NCBI RefSeq assembly: GCF_019578655.1
Contig: NC_063265.1
Span: 7,288,501 to 7,352,500 of the forward strand
Length of the DNA: 64,000 nt
Reading direction: 5' to 3'
Origin: Ricinus communis
Taxonomy: Eukaryota; Streptophyta; Magnoliopsida; Malpighiales; Euphorbiaceae
Part shown: positions 13,364 through 26,769 of the stretch, in pieces
Numbering within the stretch: the stretch's first letter is position 1
How the letters are laid out: each line of letters starts with the position of its first letter
Made by a program: the position numbers and the translations under genes
Notes under the pieces: model-generated
What the model saw: only the letters and a program-made list of their open reading frames with translations
Told to the model about the DNA's origin: nothing
The model's database searches: none

Positions 13364-14127
13364 ACCTCCTCTCACCGCAAGCTTTCTATAAACGCCAAAA
13401 TCAAGCCTCAATTCTCCCCAAATTGAGAACTTCCGATTCTTTTCCTTTTCATTTTTGTTTCGTGTCTACTAATTTCTTTTTTGTTTTTGTTTATGAATCC
13501 AGATGCTACTTGGACGAGGACGAGGTGTTTAGAGTGAGAGAGAAAAATGAGTGGATTTGGGTGTGGCTTAAGTTAGGTTTGGAAACGTATAATTGGGTAA
13601 TTAATTTAGGAAGTGAGTTGTAAATTTATATTTTGAATACATTACTATTTCGGTGAGCTCAATCACCAGGTTTAGGACATGCAACTAACCTGTTATCCAT
13701 ATCAAAATTACTAGTTAATATTTAAAAAAAAAAAAAAAACTTTTACAACAAAATCAAAATTAAATATAAAATTAAGTGATATCCGGTATTCATATCTTGA
13801 TTTTCTTTGTAGAGTTTGTAATGATACATTTTACAAGATTTTTTTTTTATAAATTTAGTAGATCTTAAATATTAATGATGCAAATTTTTATTGATATCTT
13901 CATAATTCGACTCATCTAAAATTAAAAAGAAATAATTTATACTGTTAAATAGCCACTGACTAAAGAGCAACTACCATTGAATTACAAATTTTAAAAAAAA
14001 AATTATTGACACCATCAAAGAATATAAATATAGATATTTACTATTCAATGAGACTATCATTTCGTACTTCTCAATTATAATTATCTTTATTCTTATCCTT
14101 AATAATTGTAATTAATAATCTCTCTCT

Positions 14128-14130
<3 letters not shown>

Positions 14131-14175
<45 letters not shown>
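14131..14175. repeat. (TA)n microsatellite
   Basis: A pure TA run of about 45 bp preceded by TCTCTCTCCC, a compound microsatellite. Confidence 0.95.
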
Positions 14176-14177
<2 letters not shown>

Positions 14178-14278
14178 AGAAATTACTAACGTAGTAAAAA
14201 AAATAAAAATAAAAAATTATGAACACAATGGGCGTGTAATACATGCGATGAGAAGAATGTACATAAATGCATGAACTT

Positions 14279-14505
14279 ATTAAAGTAATTAGGATGGAGT
14301 CAAATCTTGCCAATGGAATTCTTTTACTATACATTATGTTCATTGAATGATGAAGATGAGTTAAACTCTTTTTTTATATAACAAAGAAGAAAATAAATTG
14401 TTAAGCCCACTCCTTTTATTTATATCAAACTCAGAACATATTAAAGGAATAAGGATGGCGTCGAATCTTGCCAATGGATTCTTTTACTAAATCGTATGTT
14501 CATTC
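14279..14505 (+). repeat. Direct duplication, about 66-bp units, 161-bp period
   Basis: The segments at 14279-14345 and 14440-14505 share GAATCTTGCCAATGG in near-identical form (one base differs) and ATTCTTTTACTA, with flanking similarity. They are direct repeats separated by about 95 bp of unrelated sequence. Non-coding. Confidence 0.8.
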
Positions 14506-15192
14506 GTAAAAGATACGAACACAATATTTTGCATAAGAAAGGAAAAAACAAAAAAACAAACAAACTATGTGTGTTTTTTTTGTGTATTTAGAAATTGCAA
14601 TGTGCTGGGCAGAAGTGTATAACATATTAACGTAATGTGATGAATTAAATGCGCTGAATATATTAGAAAGATAGGAACCCGATGCATTGAATAATTTTGT
14701 AGTTCAAGAACAGGATGCAGTTGGCTAAGATATTCAGACCTTCTTACTAAGAAACAGGATTGGATGATGAAGACTTTGCAATAATGCTTCTCAAACGTTG
14801 TGGCGCCCAAATTAATTTAGGGTACGGCTGGAATTGCTATATTGGGTGTTAAAAGAACAGGTTTGGAAATTTTTCAAATTAATATTTTAACTTTTTTAAA
14901 TCTTTCTGAAACCTATTCTTTTAAGAAAAATATTAATTTCTGTTTATTTTTAATATTTAGAAAATACTATAAAATAAAAATTAAAGTTGGAAAAGTATCT
15001 TTTCCAATCTCAATACTAAACCGAGCCTTAATGTTTTATGAATTCTTTTTTAAGGATGTCCAAAGTAATACATAACTTCGATTAAAAGGATGAAAAGAAG
15101 AAAAAAAAAAAAAAAACACTGCAATATCATACGCCATTCCAATATCTTCTGTGCATGAATCAATATGGTTATATGTCATTTGCCATTATTAG

Positions 15193-15368
15193 TTGCTTCC
15201 AGTATTAATTACGTCAGCATGAATTGGTTTGGGTGAAAATGATCAAATTGTTAAGTTAAAAAATTGTATGTTAAGTTACTTTTAAGAGACCAATCTTATT
15301 TTTTCTATAAACTTTGGTCGTTTATAAACTTTGCTTCCAGTATTAATTACGTCAGCATGAATTGGTTT
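15193..15368 (+). repeat. Exact 38-bp direct repeat pair
   Basis: The 38-bp sequence starting TTGCTTCCAGTATTAATTAC and ending CATGAATTGGTTT occurs at 15193-15230 and again, without a mismatch, at 15331-15368. Each copy contains an ACGTCA core. The exact identity in otherwise diverged DNA points to a recent event. Confidence 0.9.
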
Positions 15369-17390
15369 TACCATAAATTACTTTTTAACCCCCAAAATAA
15401 TATATTATAGACATAGGTGGTACATTTTTATATTACTACTCTCTTAATCTTGCATTGCTTATTGCTATTATTTTAATTATATATAATTTTTTATTTAAAA
15501 TTAAAATATCTATATGTATAAAATTTAACTAATAATAAACTAAATATGTATCATGAAATTTTAACAAATCACATGATTGATGATGTTATAATCAAATTTA
15601 TTATTTTAGAAAGTCTTTTTAACAGACTTTCTAATATTTAATAATTTCTTCTCTTTTTCTTCATATTATTAGTCAATGTTTTATCTTTTAGAGTTAGGAT
15701 TATTGTTTAATGAGCAAAATGAGTTTTTAAGGCCTAAACCTAATAGTAAAAAATGAATTGAAAAGAAGTTCTTAGCCCATTTTTTTTAAAAAATATAACC
15801 TATCAATAAGTTTAAAAGAGTGAAATAAAATCCTCATATAACATATATATTTCAATCTTACAAAAGCCTCACTTGTATATCCACTTGTACGCCCAATATG
15901 TGAATTGCTTTATAGCTTCAATACATAACAGCCTTTATAATCTCTCATCGAAAATTCGATTATTATAACATAGACATAATCGTGGTTTTATAATTTGATT
16001 TAGATTCTTTTGTTTTGTTTATTTCTGTCCTTCTTTGTTGCTTAAATGGTTATTATCAAATGCCCAAAAGCCACACTTATAACGCATGAAATTAGTGGTC
16101 TTCAATCTCCATCTTCTCCTAATGTCTTTATAATATAATTTGGAGGTATTCAATCTCCACCAATATTAGCGCAAAAAAATGTATTCTAAAACAGAGATTT
16201 TCTCATTTCTTACGTATATAATTATACACAAATATGAAAGAACTAACATGGCTAGGCTAAATAATGATACTTTGACATTGTTTCTAAATGAATCTAAAGG
16301 AAATATAATTCTATTTGCAATATAATTAAAACCAAAAATAAAAAAGAATGGACTGACTGTTAAAAGGCAGTTTCCGAACTGTAAAATCAAAGGTTTTTTC
16401 TTTTTTTTGGTCCAACAGACACGTTCATGCTTTATGTTGTCAATAAATTGGAAGAGAAACGAGCCCCTCGATTAAAAATTATACGAGTAATATGGAGTTG
16501 GATTCCGAGTCGCCTCTTTACAAATGAAGAGTGCAAATCAACTTTGGCTTTCTCAGGTTGTAATTGGCCATCTAACTTTGTTAATTAATAATATGCATAC
16601 ACCAGGTTTACATTTTTTTTCCCCCAATTCGGGTAAGGAAAGGGACATTTTAATATAGAAATAAATGCTGCTTTATATGTATAAATTTGAAAAGGGTCGG
16701 TTTGGGAGTGATGTTAGTTAAAACTTATTATTTTGGTGTTATAAAATAAAAATAAAAAAATATGAGAGATAAAACAAAACAAAATTGATAAAATTAAAAT
16801 AGATATTTTAGTGTTATTGATGTATTGACTTGCTAATGTGGAATCCATTTAAAAATGCTATCTATTGTATTAGAATTTAGTTTAGCTATAACTAATTCTA
16901 AACAAATTTTCTCTTAATTAAAATGGAATGACCTATCATTAATATAGGCTGAGTTACAAATGGATTGTCTCATTAAGAAAACCTTACCATGTAAAATTCA
17001 AAGTAAAAAACCATGATAAGGAAAAAGAATGCAATCAAATACATTAAATATATGAATTTTAAATTCATAAGTAAATTTCATATATTTTATAAATTTCAAT
17101 CAAATACTATGTAAAAAAATAAATGAGGACAAAATATCAGAAATATATATCTCCATGTTATGTTACAATTCCTTTTTCTTCTTAGTTTAGTTTTTATAAA
17201 GAAGATAAATTTCAATACTTTTATTTTGTTAGATTCATAATATATTTGTTTTTCTAAAATATATCGAATAATTTTAATAGCACCAAGTTAATAATTTTAA
17301 TTAGATTTTTTTTTCTTTCTCTAGCCATTCACTCCACGAATAATAAACATAAAAGATGTATCCTTAAACTAATAAGAAATTTATTTTTTT

Positions 17391-17610
17391 ATTTTTATGA
17401 AAATTTTATTTTTTGACTCATCGCCAATCACTTTTAGATCGGCAATGACCTTTTTTCTTTTTAGTAGTAATAAATAAATATTAATAATTTTTAGGAGTTT
17501 TATGGCCTTCAATTATAGAGGTGTTGAATTCTCCTTCTATATAAGTTTTATAGTTCTCTATTATGAGGTATTGAGTTCTCTTTCTATAGAAATAATGTGA
17601 AACCTTGATA
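17391..17610 (+). repeat. Dispersed repeat, copy 1 (inverted relative to 55310-55545)
   Basis: Matches the reverse complement of 55310-55545 over about 200 bp. Shared blocks include AAAATTTTATTTTT, TTTTTAGAT, AATAAATATTAATA, AGTTCT..ATTATGAG and GTTGA.TTCTCC.TCTATA. The interior has the phrase type GTCCTCCATAATGAG repeated imperfectly twice. It is an old non-coding transposon or retroelement fragment of unknown family. Confidence 0.6.
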
Positions 17611-17970
17611 CATAAAACATTAAAAGACACTTATAAAGTTAATATATGGTTTAATGTCATCCTGTGTAACAGCCTTTCTGTAGAATTGCAATCTACTGCT
17701 TCATTAATACGATTGATGATTGTTCAAAATAAATTATTTTATATTTATTTTTTAATATTTAATATTTGATTTTTTATTTTTTATATTAAAATATACTTAT
17801 TAATATATCTTTTAAATAAATTAATTAATTAAAGTATATTATAGCATAAAATACCTATGAAAAAAAAAAGGTAACATTATCCTCACGTATAACTATAAGA
17901 TATCGTATGATTATCATTTCAAGAAAACATAGGAGTTGTTTGTTTGAGTCTAATAATGTGCATTGTGCAG

Positions 17971-18060
17971 GCATGACAGAGTGCCGCGGCAGATCGGTGT
18001 GCAGGCACTCTGCTGTGTCCATTAAGTCAGTTTGAAGGTTAAGTTCCTGTTCTCTGATCT
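17971..18060. other. GC-rich palindromic core, copy 1
   Basis: A GC-rich island in AT-rich DNA. It contains the perfect palindrome TGCCGCGGCA and a perfect 9-bp stem: CAGAGTGCC at 17977-17985 pairs with GGCACTCTG at 18004-18012 around an 18-base loop. The stretch from GAGTGCC through GCTAAGTTCCTG-like sequence is the best conserved part of the segmental duplication. The frame is not kept between copies because of a 5-base insertion in copy 2, so a shared protein is unlikely. It could be a non-coding RNA exon or a regulatory element; I could not match it to a known microRNA, snoRNA or tRNA. Confidence 0.45.
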
Positions 18061-19859
18061 TTCAGTATGAGGCATTGACATGTTTCTTTTTATTTATTTA
18101 TTTTCTTAACTATAGATATTGTCCTAACCCTTGGATTTCAATATGGCCAAGAGATTTGACATGGGCAATCATGAATATGATTTATTCACCGATGCAATTA
18201 TTAATTCTATTTTTATAAACACCAAAAAAATGTTTTTATTATAGAGGTGATGGATATCTGTATTACATTTAATCCAATAATATAATTGTTACGTTAAAAG
18301 TAAAAGTTTAATTGAGTTGAATATAGCTATATTTTTAGTTTGGTTCATGATTGGAAAATCGAGAGAAACTAATAATGACAAGTGATCGCCCCTGAGTTTA
18401 CTGAAGATAAAATAGTGTTTGAATATGCATTATACAATAAGTCCGATATACAAATCAAATCGGGAGAGTCATGCTCGCGTGGAGTCATCTCTTTCAGCGT
18501 GCATGCATCGATTACTTATTGACTTCTAGCTCAAATAGAAGGTGTGTTGATTGAAAATTTAGTTAGAAATAACGAAGAGAAGATAACTTAATTTCAAAAT
18601 AAATTTTATTTAAAACAAATGAATCTTATATATATATCATACTATTTTAATATTATTATTCCTAAATCACTCAAGTTAGGAATGCAACTTAAATTTTTTT
18701 ATATCAATATAGATTAAAGTAAAAATGATGTTTGTAATACTTTTAACCTAAAGATTTTCATAACAAATATTATTACTAAATTAATATGATGGTTAACCAA
18801 TAATAATAAATGAAATTAATGAACATATGAAGGTAAAAAAATTATTTATTAAACTCAAAATATATAAAATTCATACATAAGTAAAAAGCCAAACTAAATA
18901 TTTATGAAATTTAACCTAATATACTTGATCTAACGATCATTATAATTAAATAAAAAGACTTAAGATTCATAAAACAAAAAAAAAACTAAAACTCCCTCAA
19001 AGTTCAAAGACTTTTTAAGGAATGAAAAAGATTGGTCATCTTTCTCCACGTTTTCAAAAAGTTTCTTTAATTCTTTTAAAAATGATACAACTCCAGCTAA
19101 ATAGATGTAGAAGACGATAAACTCTAGAAATTCTGCAGAGAATAGTAAAAAATTTCTCTTGAGAAAATCATAGCAGCAAAAAAAATAATTTATGTTTTAA
19201 TTAACCTCTACTCTTTGTAGAGTTCTTAGTACATAACTACCATAATTATCTCTTACTGTCTTAAATAAACTAAACAACTCAAAAAATAATTATCCACTAA
19301 TTAGGTAATATACAAAAATGCTTTCTCCAAATTCTCTTTGAAACTAGCTACTGTTTTTACAAAACACTCCTTTCTTTCAACTTCAAATGCTCTTTCCTAA
19401 AACGGACATGGACCATATAATAATAGCCTTTCGAGTTTTATCCACATGCATTTAACTCTTTAATTTTGTATATATGCTATGTAAATAAGAATCCGAACAT
19501 AATTATTAGTACAAAGAGATTATTGTTGTTATTGTGTTGGATAGCTCTCGGGCCAGTTATATCTTTCATTAATTAAAATAAATATGATTATAGTTGCTTA
19601 ATTTCAGTAGTGGGCTGTATGAATGTTATGTAATCATTTATTAGATTTGGACTTAAGGAAATTAAGGGTATTACTGAGTAAAAATTAGACTAAATACTAT
19701 ATTATCATATAGTTTATATTAATCATTATAATTGCATATTTATTTTTTGGTTATTTAATTTCTTTTATTAAATTTAAGATCATTCTCAAAACATTATATT
19801 AGAATGTTTATATTTATTTTCAGTATTTTGTGTGATAGTTCGTTTTATAATATATGCTC

Positions 19860-19945
19860 CCCAATTTATTGTGAGATCGACCTCGTAGCGAACTTGCCCG
19901 AACTATCATTCGGTTCGTACACTTGCGAGTACTAATTTAGACACA
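19860..19945 (+). mobile_element. Possible LTR-retrotransposon remnant
   Basis: The block GAGATCGACCTCG, ACTTGCCCGAACTA, ATTCGGTTCGTACACTTG and TTAGACACATTAA resembles the 3' end of long terminal repeats of some plant Gypsy-type elements just before their primer-binding region. No coding region, second LTR or target duplication was found. The assignment rests on remembered motif style and is weak. Confidence 0.3.
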
Positions 19946-22536
19946 TTAACACTTTAAATTAATTTAAAAATGATTGAAGTAGATGAGCTATGAGAAACTA
20001 GTTGCTTCATAATAAGAAGCAATTATTTTAGCTAGCAAGTTATTAGCATAGTTATTGTCATGTATATTATTAAATTTAGCAAAATATGCATCGTTGAATT
20101 TATCAAAATTATTATGAATAAACGATTTAATTATCTATATAGAGGGAAAAATTACAAGTTATGAATAAAAAGTCATATTCTATATATAGATTTAAACTTT
20201 TTAATTTTATATTGAGTTGAATGGAATTTAATTATATATTTTAAATTTAAAATCAACCCCAAATTAATTAAATTGGTCGGATTACCGATTTGGTTGATCA
20301 CCTCTAATCAAAGGCAACACCATAGCTACAAGTAAAAGGGCAAAGCGGTGGGGTTAGCCAATAATCTACTATGTTTGGGTAGGGCCACAAATCAGGAATT
20401 CTATTTTTAATGCACTCAAATAGGGTCGCCTGCCTTAGAAAAAACAATCTTTATTCTATATTTCTTGGATAATTACAGTATCCGCAGAATATTCATATTG
20501 TACCTATTTTGTTTTCCTTTTCGCTTTATATGCAATTAAAAAATAAAACCAGAGTTTTCTTTATTATTATTAGAGAATATTCACTTATAGGGTATCATGT
20601 CCCAGCAATCGCATATGGACACACCGGGAATCCCAAGTCTCCAAATTAGTGGTCTATTAAAATTATAAATCTGTTATTATATGCTTTAAAATACATATTT
20701 AACGACAACTATCATATGGGCAAATCTTTTTCACAATCAATATGAAAGTCGGTGGACAATTTGTGAAAAAAAGAAAAAGAGAAACTAGTGTACTGTTCAG
20801 TTATTAATTTCTCACTTAAAATTGTTTACAACTTTGGAGTATTAGAGCGAATAGATATAATTTCAATAAGGGCATTACGCATATGAAAACAATCGACTAA
20901 CTAAAAATGGGAGCTGTTATTCAATTGACTCATTATAAATTCGTGAGCCGATCATTTTCTACCTCTTCAAAAATTAGGCCATCATTTTCACGGCTATTTA
21001 TGAATCTTGTAATTGTAACAGTTGCTTTTGGGACAATTTGCCTCCCGAACTTTCGTGGGCTTAAATTTATCAAATTTAATATATTTTAATAAATATTTAT
21101 TTAAAGGTAAGTATATATAATTTAAATTATTTCAGTAAATAATCTTTTAAATTTATATTCAAATGTTAAATACATTTATTTTAATTTTTTTCATCAAACA
21201 TTTTCTGAATTTGTGTTTAAGAAATAAATATATTTAATTTAAATTTTTTTAGAAAATAAATTAATTTAAATTTTTTGAGTTTTTATTAAATTATAAAATT
21301 AAAAATAATAATTATTTTATTAATTTACCGATACAATATTTAGTGATGGATTATATAAAAATATATTTAAAAAAATTTAAAATCTAAATTTAATTAACTT
21401 AAAAATAATAAAATTATATATTTAATTATTAATAAAATAAAATTTAACTTATTTAATCCTTAAACACAGGTTTATTAGTGAAATTTACCCTTTTATGTGT
21501 AGCTCTTGGCAAATCCTTTTATTATTAAGTATGGCTGGTACTCTCGTTAAATTACGCCCTGCCTTGGGATCACTTTGCAGTGGGTCCGTATGCAGGCCAT
21601 ACGTAAGGGACAGCAGTCCCGCTCCTTTATTTTTTTAATTTAAAATTATATGATAAAATAAATTATAAAAATTAATGTTGTATCAAAATATCACATATTA
21701 AATATATATTTTTATATTTATATGATTATTTTAAATAATAATATAAATTGAATTTATAAATATTTTTGATAATATAAATTAAATATTTTTAATATTTTTT
21801 TAATTTTTTATATATAAAATTAAATTTTATGTGTTAGAAATAAGTACATACGTTAAAATGTGTCAAATTATAGTAACATATATTAAAAATATTTCCTATC
21901 TCAAAATTTAAATAAAATTATAGGTAAATAAAATTTAAAATTAATATAATTGTTAACACATTTTTTTTATTTTTTCAACTAGTCATATTTCTGAGAAATT
22001 AAAAATCGATATACTTTCGATAAATTATAAATTAAATATCTATTAAAACCAGTATAATATAATTTTTAGAGATTCTTTATAAACTAAATTTTTATATTAT
22101 TAGTAAATATAATTAATTTTATACATATTTAATAATTTAAAAATTTCATGTAATTAATAATTTCACAGCCAAAAGTAACATTTTTATAATGGACATTGTT
22201 TATTATAATGATGTTCATTTTGTATTCCATCAATTTTTAAATGCTTATTATTTTAGTAAAGGACGTTCATCATTTATGATCTACCTATTTATTAATTTAT
22301 TTTTATCAATTTAATAGTTATAACTGTATGTACATTTTTCAAATCATTATGAAATATTTATTTTCAAATAAAAATGATCTTAATTTTTTATGAAAGTTAG
22401 ATTCATTATTTTTGTAACGCATATAGTAAAATATTTTAATGATTGATATAAGCATTCATTATTAATAGGCGTAATATTTATTAATATGTTAATAGATATT
22501 CATTATTATTGAACATCATATTCATTAATTTATTCA

Positions 22537-22539
<3 letters not shown>

Positions 22540-22571
<32 letters not shown>
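22540..22571. repeat. (AT)n microsatellite
   Basis: A pure TA run of about 31 bp. Confidence 0.9.
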
Positions 22572-22575
<4 letters not shown>

Positions 22576-23459
22576 GACATAATATAAATCGTTTTTACAG
22601 TTAGTAAACAAAAAAGATGTTAAGCTAAAGTTATACTATAAATTTTTATATAGTGGTAGAAATATCTTTTTAATAAAATAAAGTTAATAAAAAATAAATA
22701 TTTAACATTTAAACAATGAACATTCAATACATATTTAATAAACATTTAATACCGATTAATAAATATATAAATTAAAAATAAGCGCGCATCAGAGTCCTGA
22801 CACATGTATTGTACGAACCACATCACAATACGGTTCGGGGAGCCAGATAAAGCTCTGGTATTCTCTATCTATCTATGAGATGTTTAGATTTTTCAAAACT
22901 CTGGACTTAAAAAAAAGAAATGCTAAGATCTTCAATTCATCAGGTTGTCCCCTGTCTTTCCATGAATTCAATAACAATTTCAACAACAATTTGAAAGGTT
23001 GATTTATTGAGGAATCTCTAATCTATACTTATTTTTAACTCCTCAAACCATTTTGTCGGTCGAAGCATTTTATCAAATTAATGATTATTATATTCTTGTT
23101 AAAGTTGAGATTAGAGTTTTATTAGATTCTTTATTTACATTATATGCTTTGGTAGCTTAAGAGATAAATTTTGATTAACAAAATCTCTAAAAAACGTATT
23201 TTCTTTGTTAGAGGAGGAAAAGAATATATAATAACGGAGCATAGCTATGAAATTTGGAGATGGAGGCTTCTGTGTCGACTGTGAAGGCAAATGGCAGACA
23301 CAGGATTTTGAGGCACAAACAAGAAGAAAACGCCAAGCGCCTCACAAAAATATAATGCTATAACAGTATTAGAGGAAATCTCATTTTTAATGTGATAAAA
23401 CTATAATAAAAATAATATAAATATAGGAAATTGAAAATGTGTATGAACTTTTGTTTAAA

Positions 23460-24660
23460 AGAAAAATAAAATGTGTGATTAAAATGGAGTTTGACTCCGA
23501 ATCGCCTCTTTACAATTTTGGCTTTTTCAAATAACGATTGGCCATCAAAATTTGTAAATCAATAATAATAATAATAATAATAGATATATATTCCCATTTC
23601 GGACATTATTATAAAAACAAACGCCATGTTTAGATGCATGAATTTGAAATTCGGGAGTGCTGATGTCAGTTAAAATTAATTGTTTTGAATGAAAACCAAC
23701 ACAGTATATGACCGGTAGTCCATTTATCTGAGCTGAGGTGAATTTAATTTATAATTTTTTCAAAATAAAAAATCGTGCATGCTGGGACAAATTTTTTATT
23801 ATTTAAGTTGAAAGCAAAGTGACGAATTATTATCTTAATTAAACATAAATATCCTAGCATTAAAAATGTTTGATTTTTATAAACATTAAACATTTTGAAT
23901 ACATAGTTTCCTTAATTAGCTGTAATAATAATGATATTCTAAAGTTGGTATTTCATAAAAATTATTACTTTTCATGTCTTGATGGAAAATAATAAAATTG
24001 TAAATTGGCCGGCGAATAGATTCTAATAAATTGTGATTATATCTTTTTTTTCATAAATTCTTTGTGGTGTTTTATCGAAGAATGTACAAATTATTCTATA
24101 TCAGATAAATAAAATAATATAAAATAATTTATACTGTAAGCAAGCTTGATTCAAATCATGCTGATAATTATATTCAAATTAAAATTAATTTACTAATATC
24201 TATTTACACTTCTTTTATTTCTAATCTCTACTCCAATAAATTTTAATATATTTATTTTTGAGGTTTAAAGTCCTTCTTTCACGTCCGAAATGATTATTTT
24301 TCCAAGAAAAGAAAGCAGTGTATGAATGTGGAAGCAGTAGGCAGCCATGATAGAGTGCCGCGGCAGATCGGTGTTCAGTCACTGTGCTTCGCTGTGTCCA
24401 TTAAGTCGGGTTGAAGGCTAAGTTCCTGTCCCCTTTGATCTTGAATATGACCTTACTATGCTTGAATTTCATTTTTCTCTTTCTTCTTTTAAATACATTC
24501 ATAACGCTTGGATTTATGTTGAAAATTTAATTCAAAAAAAAAATGATTTTAAGATGGCCACATAATATGACATGAGAAATCATGAATGTGATTTATATGC
24601 TAATGTTATTATTATTATTATTTTTACTTTTAGAGGTGATGTGATATTATATATTAATTT
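23460..24660 (+). repeat. Segmental duplication, copy 2
   Basis: Co-linear partner of 16430-18260, about 6.4-7.0 kb downstream in the same orientation. It is shorter and carries an (AAT)n run (23560-23581) where copy 1 has none. The conserved core lies at 24341-24452. Confidence 0.7.
24341..24452. other. GC-rich palindromic core, copy 2
   Basis: Shares TAGAGTGCCGCGGCAGATCG and GCTGTGTCCATTAAGTC almost exactly with copy 1, including the TGCCGCGGCA palindrome. The 9-bp stem seen in copy 1 is not kept here, and five extra bases occur in the middle. Conservation is therefore in primary sequence, not in that hairpin. Confidence 0.45.
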
Positions 24661-24669
24661 GATTTTTTT

Positions 24670-25955
24670 TTAAGCATATATTAGTTTGATTTTGGTATCA
24701 TTCAATAAAAAATATTAAAATTAAAAATTATTATTCTGATATTGATTCATTCAGCAGCTTGGCAAAGAAGCTAATCATTATGTAAATTTATTTCTTAAAA
24801 AAATATTTTTTTATACATAAATATTTTCTTATGTTTCTTTAAATGTTAAAACGAAGTGATTAGAGGTTGAGCTTTTCTTATCATATTAAGTCTATATTAG
24901 GATTGTAATTGGAGCCTACTCAAGCTGAATTCTTAAGACTAATATGTTAATTATCAAATCTACTGAATTTTTAATGTCCCTTAATGAATTTAAAAAGAAA
25001 TTAATTTATTCATAGATTATTAAAGAAATAAATTATTTTTATAAAAATCACAACACAATTATTAGAATTAATACTTTTCATAAAATAAATATATTTAAAT
25101 AAGTACTTTTTTATAATATAAAAAATTCATATAAGTTTTATATTTAAATTTAGAGTCATTAACGTATTAATTTAAAAGCTAGTTTGCAAATTTATATACA
25201 AATAGCTTATGAGCTTAAGCAATTAAACTAAATTTTTCAGATTTAAGATTGATTCATTTAATAAATGAGCTTTATTGGATGAGTCCAATGAGAATTACTT
25301 TTTTTTTTCTTTTTTTTGTTGAAACAAAATGATAATTTCATTAAGCAGAAGAAGAGGACTTATATATCATATGTCACATTACTAATTTATGATCACTTGA
25401 AAAGTGTGGCTCAAATGTCACCGAATTTTATAGAAACAATAAATAACATATGGACATCTTTTATTGTTTGAAAATTCAAAATTAGAACTACACTCAGATT
25501 AAATCAAATTAACTTATTTCTTATTTACATAAAATTCTAAACATTAATTATTTGGTTTTAGTCTGGTAACTTATACACTTAGGCTCATTAATTATTTGGC
25601 TTTAGTGTAATAATCTAGACTACATTTGGTAGGATTTAAGCATCTAGCAGAATCACTATTATATTATATGTTTCATTATTTTATTTGGTTCTAATTTTTT
25701 GATTTAATATAATGACAAATATAATATATATTCAAATATTATGAACTTGATGTAATGCTTAAAAGTATTTCCAATAATACTTTTAATATGTCTCTCTATT
25801 AAATTATAAATAATTAACTCTCTAGTCTAACTTGTTTTGATATGTATATATATTCCAACAATACTTTCTATTTCATTCCATAGTAAAAAAGAAAGAGAAA
25901 TAAGTAAGGAGAGAGCATATAACTCTTAGAAAAATATTAAAAAGATACTTGATTC
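24670..25955. other. Intergenic, no supported gene
   Basis: AT-rich with only short frames. A poly-T/poly-A flanked segment near 25290-25350 is the only structure noted. Confidence 0.6.
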
Positions 25956-26607
25956 AAAGGTTTGATGTAGCTAATAGTTGTTTCTCATTTAATAACTATA
26001 TTAAAGTGTTAGGTAAAAATTTAAGAAACAGTAGTTGATAGCTAATTTAGTCTCAATCAACAGCTGATAGTATCAGCTCTATTTTAAATTTCTTTTTTTA
26101 TCAATCGATAGCTGATTTAGTTTATTTATTTATTTCGATATTATTATTCTTATTAAATTTATTAATAATAACTTATTTCAAGTTGATCTCATATAGTTAA
26201 TTTTTTATTTTTGTAATACATAATTATTATTTTAAAATTATTTTTAATAGTTAAATAATTATAACATTTATATTTATGGTATTTGAGTAGAACTTTTTAT
26301 TAGTGAAATTTAAATTTAAATTTCTATTATTTGAATAACTTTTATAAATATTTTTAATAATAAAATAAAATTAAAACTAAAAAAATTAACTATTATATTT
26401 TTTAATTATTATAAGTTAATTTTATTAATTTGTATCATTGAATATAATATAATATAATATTAATATATTTAATAAAAAAATTATACCATTAATTATCATT
26501 TAACATACTAAAACAACCGCTAATAAAATTCTACCAAACTGTTTAATTTATCAGTCATCAGCTGCGAAATATCAGCTGCATTGATCAACTAAATCAAACA
26601 TACCTTT
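25956..26607. mobile_element. hAT-like MITE
   Basis: The left end reads AAAGGTTTGATGTAGCTAAT. The right end, reverse-complemented, reads AAAGGTATGTTTGATTTAG, giving imperfect terminal inverted repeats. Subterminal AGCTGATA/TATCAGCT motifs recur near both ends, as in many plant hAT-type MITEs. The 650-bp interior is non-coding. I could not see a clean 8-bp target duplication, so the superfamily is tentative. Confidence 0.5.
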
Positions 26608-26769
26608 AATAGCCAATTAAGAGCTATTTTCTCCCTTCTTAAATTCATAGAGAGAGAATGTGACTCTTAAGTTATTATAAGGAATGAGGATAAATTATGG
26701 AGTTTCGTGGAAGCCTAATCTTTATACATAATTTAAATACATTTAACTACCACCAACTATTATTATCCG

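Larger units (their letters stand above)
10850..16400. other. Intergenic, AT-rich, no supported gene
   Basis: Short frames only. This stretch holds the local duplications and microsatellites listed separately. A GC-richer patch at 12280-12500 has an inverted repeat (CAATTTCTTG and CAAAAAGAAATTG) but no coding signal. Confidence 0.6.
16430..18260 (+). repeat. Segmental duplication, copy 1
   Basis: Co-linear with 23460-24660. Anchors shared with copy 2 include CGCCTCTTTACAA with TTTGGCTTT, ATTGGCCATC, a GGGAGTG..GATGT.AGTTAAAA block, the GC-rich core near 17980, and GAGGTGATG at the right end. Copy 1 is about 600 bases longer between its anchors and contains the dispersed repeat at 17391-17610, which could account for part of that length. 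No open reading frame is conserved between the copies. Confidence 0.7.
18270..23450. other. Intergenic, AT-rich, no supported gene
   Basis: No convincing coding frame. Short GC-richer islands at about 20280-20440, 21530-21630 and 22780-22870 stand out but match no family I recognise. The rest is AT-rich repeat-like DNA. Confidence 0.6.

Noticed and set aside
17971..18060. MicroRNA precursor
   Set aside because: No known mature microRNA sequence recognised; the 9-bp stem is short and is not conserved in the second copy.
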